A stretch of DNA of 29,770 bases from the NCBI GenBank assembly GCA_051657905.1, contig JBOFLO010000009.1, positions 1-29,770 of the forward strand. The letters are read 5' to 3'. This DNA comes from JBOFLO01 sp051657905. GTDB taxonomy: Bacteria; Patescibacteriota; Gracilibacteria; UBA1369. Positions 16,338-24,954 of this stretch are shown in pieces. How positions within the stretch are numbered: position 1 is the stretch's first letter; the number at the start of each line of letters is the position of its first letter. A program made the translations under genes and the position numbers. A model generated the notes under the pieces. The model saw only the letters and a list, made by a program, of their open reading frames with translations. It did no database searches and was not told where the DNA came from.

Positions 16338-18401
16338 ATGGAAATAAAAACCCCCTTATCCAAAATAATTTCGACCACTAAGTTCCACCTAGAGCGCCTT
16401 GGTAATTTAGGTGTGGGAACTTTGGGAGATTTCCTAACTTACTTCCCACGCACTTACAGCGATCAATCCGAATTTAGAAAAATCAATGAAATTCGTACAG
16501 ATGATATAAATGTCGTCAAAGGAACTCTCAGCCAGTTAGTTGAATTAAAAAGTAAATTCGGCAAAAAACTTTTAAAGGCCAAATTTACCGATGACACCGG
16601 ATCAGTAGACATCATCTGGTTCAATCAGCCATATTTAAAAAGAGTTCTTTATAATGGGCAGCAACTAATTTTATCCGGCAAAGCCAAATTCGAATTGGGA
16701 AAAATAACTTTACTCAGTCCAGACCACGAAGTTCCCAAAAAAAACAATTTACATGTCGGCCGGATTATACCAATTTATCATGAAACAGAAGGCCTTTCTT
16801 CCAAATGGATAAGAGAAAAAATTGCGCCATTATTAAAGTCTATAAAATCTCTATATCCGGAATACCTTCCTCAAAATATACTCACTCAACATAATTTCCC
16901 GCCATATTTTGAAGCAATTCAAGAAATACATTTCCCTTCCACTCCAGAAAAACTCAAAGCCGCCCAAGACCGCTTAGCTTTTGACGAATTATTTTTACTG
17001 CAATTAAAAGCTCTACAAAAAAAATGGCATTGGCAGCAAGTTGCTCAAGGTGAAGAAATCTCTCTACCTAAACACCCAGCAATTGGCCCATTCATAGCTT
17101 CATTGCCTTATGAATTAACCGAAGCTCAACAAAAAACTTTAGATGAAATCCTTACTGATCAAAGTCACACCTTCCCTATGTCCAGACTTTTACAAGGAGA
17201 TGTAGGTTCAGGAAAAACTGTAGTCTCTGCAATTGCCATTTTCAACACTATATTAAATGGCTACCAATCAGCCTTAATGGCACCAACCGAAATTCTCGCC
17301 GAACAACATTTCCGCACCATTAATAAATTATTAGAAAATTTCCAATTCCCACTTGTTAATGGTCGCGAAATCAAAGTTGAATATTTGACCGGCAGCACAA
17401 AATCCGCCCTTAAAACACAAGTACTGAACGCTTTAGCAAACGGCCAAGTCGATTTAGTAATCGGCACCCACGCCCTTATTCAAGAAAAAGTAACTTTCCA
17501 CAAACTCGGTCTCGCCGTTATAGATGAGCAACACCGTTTTGGCGTCGAACAACGTAGCATCATCAAATCCCATGGTTCACCGCATTTACTAAGCCTTTCA
17601 GCCACCCCCATCCCTCGCACCCTCGCCATGACCATTTACGGCGACCAAGACCTCTCCATCATCGATCAAATGCCCAAAGGCCGCCTGCCTATCGTCACCC
17701 GCATCGTCCCCGAATCCAAACGCCTGGATTCCTATCGCTGGATTGAAGACCGCGTCCAAACCGGCCGGCAGGCTTTCGTAATCTGCCCCTTAATCGAAGA
17801 CTCCGACACTTTGGAATTAAAATCCGTCATGGCCGAATACGAACATTTACAAAACGAAATTTTCCCAACACTCAAAGTTGGCTTGCTTCACGGTAAAATG
17901 AAAGCTCAAGAAAAAGACGCCATCATGCAACAATTCAAAGAAAATAAAATCAATATTTTAGTTTCCACTTCAGTTATTGAAGTAGGCATCGATATTCCCA
18001 ATGCTACTATTATGATTATTGAAGGCGCAGAAAGATTTGGACTTTCACAACTTCATCAATTTCGTGGACGTGTAGGTAGGGGAGAGCATCAATCATATTG
18101 TTTCCTCTTCATGCAAAATTATTCCCAAACTGCCTTGCAGAGATTAAAAGCAATGGTCGACCACACCAGCGGCTTCAAATTATCTGAAATAGATTTGGAA
18201 TTACGTGGGCCAGGCCAAATTTACGGACTGAGACAGTCGGGGATTCCTGATTTGAAAATGGCCTCCTTAAGCGACTCATTCACCATTGCCAAAGCCCGTG
18301 ACGCTGCCGAACAAATCATTCAAACCGATCCATTATTACAAAATCATTCTCTACTTGCAGAAAAACTGAATCAGTTAGACAATATCTATATAAAAGACTA
18401 A
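16338..18401 (+). CDS. recG: ATP-dependent DNA helicase RecG
   Basis: Branch-migrating helicase that remodels stalled forks and Holliday junctions. An N-terminal wedge/OB region (about 60-160, with VKGTLSQLVELKSKFGKKLL) is followed by superfamily 2 motor domains: motif I RLLQGDVGSGKT, motif Ia MAPTEILAEQH, motif II DEQHRFG, motif III SATPIPRTLAMT. Then come ILVSTSVIEVGID and motif VI QFRGRVGRGEHQSYC. The C-terminal GFKLSEIDLELRGPGQIYGLRQSGIPDLKMA is diagnostic for RecG. Length 687 is normal. 21 bases after the PocR-PAS gene, 17 before the small membrane protein. Confidence 0.97.
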   Translation: MEIKTPLSKIISTTKFHLERLGNLGVGTLGDFLTYFPRTYSDQSEFRKINEIRTDDINVVKGTLSQLVELKSKFGKKLLKAKFTDDTGSVDIIWFNQPYLKRVLYNGQQLILSGKAKFELGKITLLSPDHEVPKKNNLHVGRIIPIYHETEGLSSKWIREKIAPLLKSIKSLYPEYLPQNILTQHNFPPYFEAIQEIHFPSTPEKLKAAQDRLAFDELFLLQLKALQKKWHWQQVAQGEEISLPKHPAIGPFIASLPYELTEAQQKTLDEILTDQSHTFPMSRLLQGDVGSGKTVVSAIAIFNTILNGYQSALMAPTEILAEQHFRTINKLLENFQFPLVNGREIKVEYLTGSTKSALKTQVLNALANGQVDLVIGTHALIQEKVTFHKLGLAVIDEQHRFGVEQRSIIKSHGSPHLLSLSATPIPRTLAMTIYGDQDLSIIDQMPKGRLPIVTRIVPESKRLDSYRWIEDRVQTGRQAFVICPLIEDSDTLELKSVMAEYEHLQNEIFPTLKVGLLHGKMKAQEKDAIMQQFKENKINILVSTSVIEVGIDIPNATIMIIEGAERFGLSQLHQFRGRVGRGEHQSYCFLFMQNYSQTALQRLKAMVDHTSGFKLSEIDLELRGPGQIYGLRQSGIPDLKMASLSDSFTIAKARDAAEQIIQTDPLLQNHSLLAEKLNQLDNIYIKD

Positions 18402-18418
18402 TAAATAACCCCAAAAAT

Positions 18419-18715
18419 ATGTTTTTAAAACAATACAAAGATTTAAGCCCATTCGGCAAAATGGCTGTATCTTCATTTAGAGGAGCTATTTTAGGTATGC
18501 TTGTTGGATTACTACTTGGAATAGTAATTTACTTCCTTCAATACCTACTACAAGGAATCGATTCCTTATTAAATCCTGAATACTCCATTATGATGTTTGG
18601 AGGGAGCTCTATGTGGCCATCAGTCACCATCCCAGGTGGACTCGGAAGTGCCTTTGGTACCTTGGTGGGAGCAATTATGGGCGGCATCTCAGGAATTAAA
18701 TCCTCTGGAAAATAA
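18419..18715 (+). CDS. Small membrane protein, unknown
   Basis: 98 residues with two hydrophobic segments: ILGMLVGLLLGIVIYFLQYLL (about 22-42), and a Gly-rich C-terminal one, GGLGSAFGTLVGAIMGGISG. Between them lies a short Ser/Pro/Met-rich loop. I do not recognise the family. ATG start, last gene of the tyrS operon, 17 bases after recG, followed directly by a strong terminator. Real gene judging by operon spacing, membrane pattern and terminator placement. Confidence 0.6.
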   Translation: MFLKQYKDLSPFGKMAVSSFRGAILGMLVGLLLGIVIYFLQYLLQGIDSLLNPEYSIMMFGGSSMWPSVTIPGGLGSAFGTLVGAIMGGISGIKSSGK

Positions 18716-18721
18716 ATCAAC

Positions 18722-18754
18722 AAAAAAAGACTGTAATGAATACAGTCTTTTTTT
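18722..18754. terminator. Bidirectional intrinsic terminator
   Basis: Perfect hairpin GACTGTA-ATGAA-TACAGTC flanked by seven A and seven T, so it can end transcription from both sides. It lies between convergent genes and is the clearest terminator in the window. Confidence 0.9.
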
Positions 18755-18759
18755 AAATT

Positions 18760-19008
18760 TTATAGTTCCCACTCATTAATTTTAGCAATCAATTGGCCTT
18801 TTACATGTGGATCCAAAGGCGAATTATCTAACCCTTCCATAATTTGACATACCTTAACACTAGTTTCCTGCATATTAGCAATCACCTCTGCAGAAAACGA
18901 CTTTATCCCTTTCACATTTTTTTCCATCAAAGAACAAATTCTATCATTTGTTGCTTTTAAAAAATGAAAATCCTCAACAATTGTATTTTCTGAACCAAAA
19001 TTATTCAT
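18760..19008 (-). CDS. Small protein, unknown
   Basis: 82 residues from the ATG at 19008, mostly helical by composition (SLMEKNVKGIKSFSAEVIANMQ), no membrane segment or signal peptide, ending INEWEL. I recognise no family. The in-frame TTG at 19059 lies within the predicted promoter's -35/spacer region, so the ATG at 19008 is preferred; a TATAAA promoter sits about 28 bases upstream of it. Monocistronic, ending at the shared terminator. Confidence 0.5.
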   Translation of the reverse strand: MNNFGSENTIVEDFHFLKATNDRICSLMEKNVKGIKSFSAEVIANMQETSVKVCQIMEGLDNSPLDPHVKGQLIAKINEWEL

Positions 19009-19035
19009 AAAACATAATTTTAAATTAGGGCAAAT

Positions 19036-19063
19036 TTTATAACGAAAGAGGGTAGACAATCAA
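19036..19063 (-). promoter_or_regulatory. Promoter of small unknown protein gene
   Basis: On the minus strand: TTGATT (4 of 6), 16-base spacer, TATAAA (5 of 6), leading to the ATG at 19008 after a short leader. It supports that start over the upstream TTG. Confidence 0.5.
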
Positions 19064-19321
19064 GTTCAAAAAGAAAACTAACCGAACAAGAACTCAACTA
19101 AAAAATTTAAATCGCTTAAAACGAAAGAAAAATCAGCACAAAAATATAAGAAAACATAAAACATCAAATAAAACCACCAAAGAATACATTTACAAGCTAA
19201 CAGAGGCCATAATCGCTTGATCGAGCGTATACCCATTTTATTTACCACAAGATACATTGTGCAAAATACTCCCAGGTCAAAACCCTAAAGTCATCCAATC
19301 ACTCATTTTAATCCCCTCAGA
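19064..19321. other. Intergenic region without recognisable gene
   Basis: About 258 A-rich bases. I see no ORF with a usable start, no tRNA and no strong hairpin. An open, Lys/Arg-rich frame of 54 codons (19056-19220) has no ATG, GTG or TTG. The longest gene-free stretch apart from the right edge. Confidence 0.6.
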
Positions 19322-20986
19322 CTATCTCTTCTGAAAATTCCCATAATTCGCCTCGGCCCCTACATATTCACTTAAGAAAGTTTCCAAATTCAAATCATTA
19401 ACAGATTTATTTAATTGGCTATTTTTTCCATTTAAAGTCTGTTTAAATTTTGCTGCATTGTTCGGTAATACCAAAATTGTTTTTAACAATGCAATTCTAT
19501 GTCCCAACACCCTCAAATCCCCGTAAATTCCCTTCCCCTTATCATTATTTTCACTATTAGTAAGTATTTTCACCATATTCTTAAATACTCGCACATCCTC
19601 ATCTGTTAATGGCATTTCCTTAAGTGACTTAGGATATAACAACATTTTAGCCACCTCCAGCATCGACTCATCATTAAACACTTCATTCAACTCCACACCT
19701 TGATAATCTCTACCACGCTTAAAATCCCTATTCATAACCTGTTCCAAATGCAATGCATTCACTTGTTCAGCAAACCCCTCTGCATCAGTAACTTTTCTCC
19801 CACCATCCAAATATCTATCATTAAACACAAACTGCAATTTAGGATTTTCTTGATCAGTTTTTGCTGTTTGATGAACTTCAAAATAAGTCTGATATTTTTT
19901 GCCTGGATAAGTAATTTTATATTTACCGTCTGAAACTTTTTCAAAAGTAATTTGGCTACCCGGTGGAATTAAATCATAACCAATATCAGCAGCAATTTGC
20001 CCCTCAGTTATATCACTTGTGTAAATAGGCGCATCCAGGGCTTCTTCCACAGCTTTTTCCTCTTCCATTTGCTGAACTTTCTTGGCAGCCTCCTCAAGCA
20101 AACGCTCATTCCATTCTTCTTCATCCACCCCCTCAATCATCATCTGCACCATCTGTGGATTTAATTTCTCCAATGTAGATTTTTCCACCATCATTTGACG
20201 ATAATCCTGCATCAAATCATCAAAATATCCTTGAATCAAATCACTTTTCTCTAAATCTGTTTTATCAATTTGTCCAAATAAATTAGCATTAAATTTCTCC
20301 CCCAGCGCTTCATATTTATCCAACTCCCCTGTTTTCACCCAATGCTCAATTTCCTTACTATTAATTTTCATAAAACCATCAACATCTTCCAACAAATCCT
20401 GTTTTTTCAATTCCAAGTCGTCTTTCTTCCCTTCATCCCCTAATTTCGGCTCCATCTTGACCAAAAAGGCCTCAGTTCTGGCTTCAGTTAAGCTTTCTCT
20501 AGTTTTATCCATCTCTTCAAATTGCTTTTCCAAGATGAAACTTTCCATGCTTTTTACATCCTTACTCCTCTGATTCTTTTTATAATATTCTTCATATTGT
20601 CCAATCCATCCCTTTTTCTCACCTACATCATTAAATCTCTCTTGATTGTATCCATAAGTTTTTTGCTCACCATATGTTATTGCATGAATTTCATCATTTG
20701 AATATTTCAACTCCCCTCTTATAATTTCTCTTAAAAATGCCTGTTTCTCTTTTTTATTTTTTGCTCCCGAAAAACTCTCTGGAATTTCCGCATTTTTCTT
20801 AGCTCTAGTTTTACCTTTTTCAATAGCCGTTTTTCTTCTCACTTTACGCACTTCAAGCAAACTATTTCTTAATTCCTTCAAATCCTCCATCTTATGCTCA
20901 TCCAAACTCACCCCTACTTTCAATTCTGAGCTCTCTGGAGCCTTTTTTTGACTATATTCTGACTTTTTATTTAATTCTGGAGCCAT
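19322..20986 (-). CDS. Large charged cytoplasmic protein, unknown
   Basis: 554 residues, rich in Glu and Lys, without signal peptide or membrane helix. Long predicted helices occupy residues 1-320 (KMEDLKELRNSLLEVRKVRRK; RLLEEAAKKVQQMEEEKAVEE). A beta-rich segment follows at about 345-375 (PPGSQITFEKVSDGKYKITYP), then a helical C-terminal part. I cannot assign a family or function; such proteins are common lineage-specific genes in Patescibacteria. The ATG is well supported by a perfect TATAAT promoter about 22 bases upstream. It is monocistronic: the next gene on this strand lies upstream and ends before that promoter. Stop TAG. Confidence 0.7.
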   Translation of the reverse strand: MAPELNKKSEYSQKKAPESSELKVGVSLDEHKMEDLKELRNSLLEVRKVRRKTAIEKGKTRAKKNAEIPESFSGAKNKKEKQAFLREIIRGELKYSNDEIHAITYGEQKTYGYNQERFNDVGEKKGWIGQYEEYYKKNQRSKDVKSMESFILEKQFEEMDKTRESLTEARTEAFLVKMEPKLGDEGKKDDLELKKQDLLEDVDGFMKINSKEIEHWVKTGELDKYEALGEKFNANLFGQIDKTDLEKSDLIQGYFDDLMQDYRQMMVEKSTLEKLNPQMVQMMIEGVDEEEWNERLLEEAAKKVQQMEEEKAVEEALDAPIYTSDITEGQIAADIGYDLIPPGSQITFEKVSDGKYKITYPGKKYQTYFEVHQTAKTDQENPKLQFVFNDRYLDGGRKVTDAEGFAEQVNALHLEQVMNRDFKRGRDYQGVELNEVFNDESMLEVAKMLLYPKSLKEMPLTDEDVRVFKNMVKILTNSENNDKGKGIYGDLRVLGHRIALLKTILVLPNNAAKFKQTLNGKNSQLNKSVNDLNLETFLSEYVGAEANYGNFQKR

Positions 20987-21008
20987 TGAAATTCAAAAAT
21001 ATCATTGA

Positions 21009-21037
21009 ATTATAACACAAAAACGCCTATCTGCAAA
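21009..21037 (-). promoter_or_regulatory. Strong promoter of large unknown protein gene
   Basis: On the minus strand: TTTGCA (4 of 6), 17-base spacer, TATAAT (6 of 6), with a TG one base before the -10 (extended -10). The only perfect -10 I found in the window; it suggests high expression of the 554-residue unknown protein. Confidence 0.75.
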
Positions 21038-21069
21038 GCAGTCAGGTCGAAATAAGCCTCACTTCTCGT

Positions 21070-22776
21070 TTAAATATATTTCACCATGTAAGTCCCCTCC
21101 AGCTGATACCCCAATTTTCTATAATATTCTCTCACTCCAATACCAGAAATCACCGCTAGTTTTTTATAACCATTTTTCTTAGCTATTCTTTCCGCTTCCA
21201 TCATCATTCTACGTCCCAAACCAATATGCTGGGAAGCTTGTTTTTCGGCAGAAGAAATAGCCACCTGTTCACCATAAGTATGCACTTCACGCACCAAAGC
21301 TGCTCCCTCCAACTCCTTCATAAAATGCGGCCGGCCATTCAAACTATATGAAGAAAAACGTAATCTCAACAAAGAACAAATTTTATCTAACTTTTTATGA
21401 TCGAAAGTAACGAAAAATTCCTGTCCATCAGAAGCCTCAAATTCATTTACCTTAAGCTCTAAATCATCAAAATTAACTTTGGCATCTTTAATTTCTCTGG
21501 TTCGTACATCACGTGACTCAATTCCTCTTTTCTTCAACTCCACCTCCACCAACTGACGCAAATTAGAAATTTTACAGCCGGAAATAATCGTGGTAGCCGG
21601 AATATCTCTATACATTCTGGTCACACGCACATACTCCGGAAAATATTTAGTCATTTCCACCAACAATTGAATCAAAGTTTCATCCGAATAACTTTCATAT
21701 CCACCTTTTTTATAAATACCATCCAGTTGTGACCAAGGCACCACCATACATGGGTAAACCTTCATCCAGTCGGGTCTATAAGCAGGATTCTCAAACAATT
21801 CCTTCATATCAGCCAAATCAATTTCAGGCGTAGCACCCAGTAAATTCGGCATCATATGCACATTAATTTTATAGGCAGCATCTCGAATCAACTGAATGGC
21901 CTTTTTAGTCTCAGCAATCCCATGCCCACGTCTATTCAATTCCAAAACCTTATCATTCAATGACTGAACTCCAATCTCCACCTTAGTACATCCCAAATTC
22001 CTCAAACGCCTCAACTCTGCCGGATTAATATGATCCGGTCGCGTTTCAAAAGACAAACCAATACAACGATTTTCCGCTGTCTCATTGATTTTCTGAGCTT
22101 CAGCCAAACTTCTAGCCGGCTTGGCTGGATAATTTAAAGCATTATAAATTCCTCTCGTAAAATCCGATTGATAACGTTTCGGATAAAAAGAAAAAGTCCC
22201 GCCTGAGACAATTACATCGATTTTATCAGTAAAATGTCCTGTTTTTTTCAAACTATCCAGACGATTGCGAGTTTGATCATAAGGATCAAAATTATTCAAA
22301 ATCGCTCTCATCATTGCCGGCTCATTGGACAAATAACTTTTCGGCATAGCCGGTTCAGTAGGGCAGAAAATACATTTGCCGGGACAAGGATAAGCCTTAG
22401 TCATAACAGTAATATTGGCAATACCCGACTGAGTTCTCACCGATCTTTTCCTAATTAATTTCCAAAATTCTCGATCATCAGGAAGCCCACCTTCTTTTAT
22501 CAAATCCCTGTAAACTCTAATTAATTCCACATTAGAAGCTGATGGAACTTTATATTTCAAACTAAAATCATTCTTCAGATCCTGCAATTCCTTATGTCCG
22601 GAAATCGCATTATTATAAGCCTTATGCAATAATTCTGCATGCACTCCGTCCAACCATTTCTGATAATCTTTAGGACTGGCAAAATCAGCCATCTGCACCC
22701 CAACTTTTTTATTTACCTGTTGAGCAGATTTAGCTTCTCCTCCCACCTTATTTTGCTTTCCTATCAATAAAACCAT
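21070..22776 (-). CDS. elp3: Elp3-like tRNA wobble-uridine radical SAM acetyltransferase
   Basis: Homologue of the catalytic Elongator subunit. From acetyl-CoA and SAM it builds the carboxymethyl group at C5 of U34 in tRNA. About 568 residues from the ATG at 22776; an ATG at 22692 (540 residues) and a GTG at 22806 are alternatives. Radical SAM domain: CPGKCIFC (C131, C135, C138 with the 22776 start) binds the 4Fe-4S cluster, followed by KSYLSNEPAMMRA, FDPYDQTRNRL, DVIVSGGTFSF and CTKVEIGVQS. C-terminal GNAT domain: LEGAALVREVHTYGEQV, HIGLGRRMMMEAERIA, and the Elp3 end KLAVISGIGVREYYRKLGYQ. The family is known from archaea, eukaryotes and some bacteria as a stand-alone enzyme; other Elongator subunits are not seen here. 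It is divergent from a Trm9-like methyltransferase gene. Confidence 0.95.
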   Translation of the reverse strand: MVLLIGKQNKVGGEAKSAQQVNKKVGVQMADFASPKDYQKWLDGVHAELLHKAYNNAISGHKELQDLKNDFSLKYKVPSASNVELIRVYRDLIKEGGLPDDREFWKLIRKRSVRTQSGIANITVMTKAYPCPGKCIFCPTEPAMPKSYLSNEPAMMRAILNNFDPYDQTRNRLDSLKKTGHFTDKIDVIVSGGTFSFYPKRYQSDFTRGIYNALNYPAKPARSLAEAQKINETAENRCIGLSFETRPDHINPAELRRLRNLGCTKVEIGVQSLNDKVLELNRRGHGIAETKKAIQLIRDAAYKINVHMMPNLLGATPEIDLADMKELFENPAYRPDWMKVYPCMVVPWSQLDGIYKKGGYESYSDETLIQLLVEMTKYFPEYVRVTRMYRDIPATTIISGCKISNLRQLVEVELKKRGIESRDVRTREIKDAKVNFDDLELKVNEFEASDGQEFFVTFDHKKLDKICSLLRLRFSSYSLNGRPHFMKELEGAALVREVHTYGEQVAISSAEKQASQHIGLGRRMMMEAERIAKKNGYKKLAVISGIGVREYYRKLGYQLEGTYMVKYI

Positions 22777-22904
22777 ACAAATATCGGCAAAAACCTTAAA
22801 ATACACTATTAAAGCTTGTGTAAATTAGCTAAAATCATCACAAAAATCAATTAAATCACCATATTTACTTTTTAAGTCCAGATTTCTAATTTATCGGCTA
22901 ATCT

Positions 22905-23639
22905 ATGCGCCAGAAAACCGCCCAACATCTTTCCACCCAGGTTAAAAATTCCTATAATCAAATTGCCGAACATTTTTCCCAAACCCGTCATACACCTTGG
23001 GCGGAATTCCAATATTTCCAAAAACATCTTCAGGAAAATCAAAAAATTCTTGATTTAGGCTGCGGCAATGGACGTCTTTTAAAATTTTTAAAAGATCATT
23101 TCCAAGCACAAAAATTCACTTATTTAGGTTTGGACAATAGCAAAGAATTAATCAAAAAAGCTCAGGAAATTCACCCAGATTTTCAATTCAAATTAGCAGA
23201 TCAAGAAAGACTTCCACTTAAAAACCACACTCAAAATATAATTTTCAGCATAGCCGCTTTTCATCATCTACCAAGCAAAAAACTGCGTTCACAGGCTCTT
23301 CAAGAAATGCATAGAGTTTTAGAAAAAGATGGCTTATTAATTATGACCGTCTGGAATTTATGGCAACGCAAATATTTACCACAAATTTTCTCAGCTTTTA
23401 TAAAATCCATTATAACTTTCGGGGATTATCAACTTGGAGATTTGTTCATTCCTTGGAAAAATGCTCAAAAACAAGAACAAAACAAACGCTATTATCATAG
23501 TTTTTTCCCCTCTGAATTAAAAAAACTATTTCATCAAAACGGCTTTCAAGTCATCGAAGAATTTTCCGCTAAGAAAGGCCAAAAAGTCAAATTCCTCCAA
23601 GGCTACAATTACTGTTTAGTTGCCCGCAAAATCAATTAA
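22905..23639 (+). CDS. Trm9/ALKBH8-like SAM methyltransferase
   Basis: 244-residue class I methyltransferase. SAM motif I is DLGCGNGR (50-57), with YLGLDNS (73-79) and an acidic motif LADQERLPL next. Beyond the general fold it carries marks I recall as specific to the Trm9/ALKBH8 tRNA methyltransferases: YNQIAEHFSQTRHTPW (17-32), SIAAFHHLPSKKLR (115-128), DLFIPW (179-184) and KRYYHSF (194-200). Those enzymes methylate cm5U34 to mcm5U34 in tRNA. In eukaryotes the substrate is made by Elongator/Elp3, and elp3 lies divergently next door. Trm9 needs the partner Trm112, not seen here. wecG/tagA follows after 2 bases, so they are likely co-transcribed. A generic Methyltransf_11 enzyme of other function remains possible. 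Confidence 0.8.
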   Translation: MRQKTAQHLSTQVKNSYNQIAEHFSQTRHTPWAEFQYFQKHLQENQKILDLGCGNGRLLKFLKDHFQAQKFTYLGLDNSKELIKKAQEIHPDFQFKLADQERLPLKNHTQNIIFSIAAFHHLPSKKLRSQALQEMHRVLEKDGLLIMTVWNLWQRKYLPQIFSAFIKSIITFGDYQLGDLFIPWKNAQKQEQNKRYYHSFFPSELKKLFHQNGFQVIEEFSAKKGQKVKFLQGYNYCLVARKIN

Positions 23640-23641
23640 AT

Positions 23642-24487
23642 ATGAAAAAATCCCAACCTTCCAATATCAAAATTCTCGATATACCTTTCACCACTTTAAA
23701 TAAGTCTGAAATTTTAGAATTTCTAGAAAAAAATTTCCAAAAGAAAAATCCTGATCAACTTTTCTTAGCCACCCCCAACCCAGAAATGCTCCTAGCAGCA
23801 GAAAAAAATCCCAAATTCAAATCCACTCTACAAAACACCTCACTAAATTTACCCGACGGCAACGGCATCATCTGGGCCAACTACTATTTTCAAAAAACCA
23901 CCAAAAACAATAATAAACTTTGGCTGATTGTCTACGGAGCTTTTAGTTTAATACCATTCGCTTTCCTGCCCAAAACCCCAAAAGCATTTTTCCAACAAGC
24001 CATCCATGGCTCCGATTTAACTCTAGAAATTGCCAAAGGTTCACTAGGTAAACACGGCTTATTTCTGCTTGGTAATCAAAAAGGTCTACATCCAAAAACC
24101 GCTGAATTAACCGCAAATATATTGCAAAAAAAGTACCCTCATTTAAAAATTTCCGGCTATGCCGACAGTCACCCTGATGACCCAACCTTAATCCAAAAAA
24201 TAAATCACAGCGGAGCTAAAATTTTATTAATTGGTTTCGGCGCCCCTCATCAAGAAAATTGGATCGCCGAAAATCTCTCCAAGCTTCCAAATATCAAACT
24301 GGCTATGGGAGTGGGTGGCACCTTCGACTTTATCAGCGGAATCCTCCCCCGCGCGCCTAAGTGGATGCGCCAAATTGGCCTAGAATGGCTTTATAGACTC
24401 TATAAACAACCCAAAAGAATCAAGCGCATCTACAACGCCCTAGTAGTTTTCACCATCAAAGTAATTCAAAATCGTCTGGCAAATTAA
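23642..24487 (+). CDS. WecG/TagA/CpsF family (GT26) glycosyltransferase
   Basis: 281 residues. GT26 enzymes transfer ManNAc(A) or a related sugar onto a lipid-linked sugar in teichoic acid, enterobacterial common antigen or capsule synthesis. Landmarks: FLATPNPEMLLAA near the N-terminus, NLPDGNGIIWANYY (catalytic Asp region), IHGSDLTLEIA, LFLLGNQKG, ILLIGFGAPHQENWIAEN and AMGVGGTFDFISGILPRAPKWM, then GLEWLYRLYKQPKRIKR. Between the first and second motifs is a hydrophobic stretch (LWLIVYGAFSLIPFAFLP) that could touch the membrane. Sugar and acceptor are unknown. 2 bases after the methyltransferase gene; its stop interlocks with the convergent gene via TTAA. Confidence 0.92.
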   Translation: MKKSQPSNIKILDIPFTTLNKSEILEFLEKNFQKKNPDQLFLATPNPEMLLAAEKNPKFKSTLQNTSLNLPDGNGIIWANYYFQKTTKNNNKLWLIVYGAFSLIPFAFLPKTPKAFFQQAIHGSDLTLEIAKGSLGKHGLFLLGNQKGLHPKTAELTANILQKKYPHLKISGYADSHPDDPTLIQKINHSGAKILLIGFGAPHQENWIAENLSKLPNIKLAMGVGGTFDFISGILPRAPKWMRQIGLEWLYRLYKQPKRIKRIYNALVVFTIKVIQNRLAN

Positions 24488-24891
24488 TTACATACCAAAC
24501 TACATTTTTCTCCTTCCAAAGTTTCAATTTCTTTTTTCAAATCCCCCATCAATTGAGTCTGTCCGGCAAAATATTCCTCAGAATAAATTTCCTTTAATTT
24601 ATTATTTCTTTCTAATTTTTCCAAATCAGAGATAGCTAATTGATCTATCTTCAAAGCCTCTTCTCTATAGCTTATAACAGCTTTAGCATAACCGGCTTTC
24701 AAAGCATTTAATTGATTGTTTTTCTCCTCCAAAGCCCGCTCCAATTGATAAACATTATTCACTCCCTCATTCCCTGCTCCCTCACTTCTCCAATTTAAAT
24801 TTCGATTTTGCACAAACAAAAAAACCACAGCAATTAAAGCTGCCAACAACAACACCTGCCAAATTAAATCTATTTTTCTTGCGTCGCTCAT
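24484..24891 (-). CDS. Single-pass membrane protein with coiled coil, unknown
   Basis: 135 residues: short charged N-terminus, one membrane helix (IWQVLLLAALIAVVFLFVQ, about 10-28), then a long coiled coil (QLERALEEKNNQLNALKAGYA, DLKKEIETLEGEK), and two cysteines at the very end (CSLVC). The layout recalls FtsL/FtsB-like bitopic proteins, but no family motif is seen. ATG start. Convergent with the GT26 gene, overlapping by 4 bases. Probably a genuine small gene; role unknown. Confidence 0.6.
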   Translation of the reverse strand: MSDARKIDLIWQVLLLAALIAVVFLFVQNRNLNWRSEGAGNEGVNNVYQLERALEEKNNQLNALKAGYAKAVISYREEALKIDQLAISDLEKLERNNKLKEIYSEEYFAGQTQLMGDLKKEIETLEGEKCSLVCN

Positions 24892-24954
24892 AGCTTTAGA
24901 AAATCAGATTTAATCTTAACACTATTAACGGATTTGTCAAAACAGCTATTTTAA

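Noticed and set aside
19056..19220. Open, Lys/Arg-rich frame of 54 codons on the plus strand between two minus-strand genes
   Set aside because: No ATG, GTG or TTG in the frame. An A-rich sequence gives Lys/Asn/Gln codons by chance. Could be a decayed gene, but nothing supports it.
22777..22904. Promoters for elp3 and the methyltransferase in the divergent gap
   Set aside because: Several weak matches on both strands (3-4 of 6 bases), none clearly better than chance in AT-rich DNA. No feature reported.
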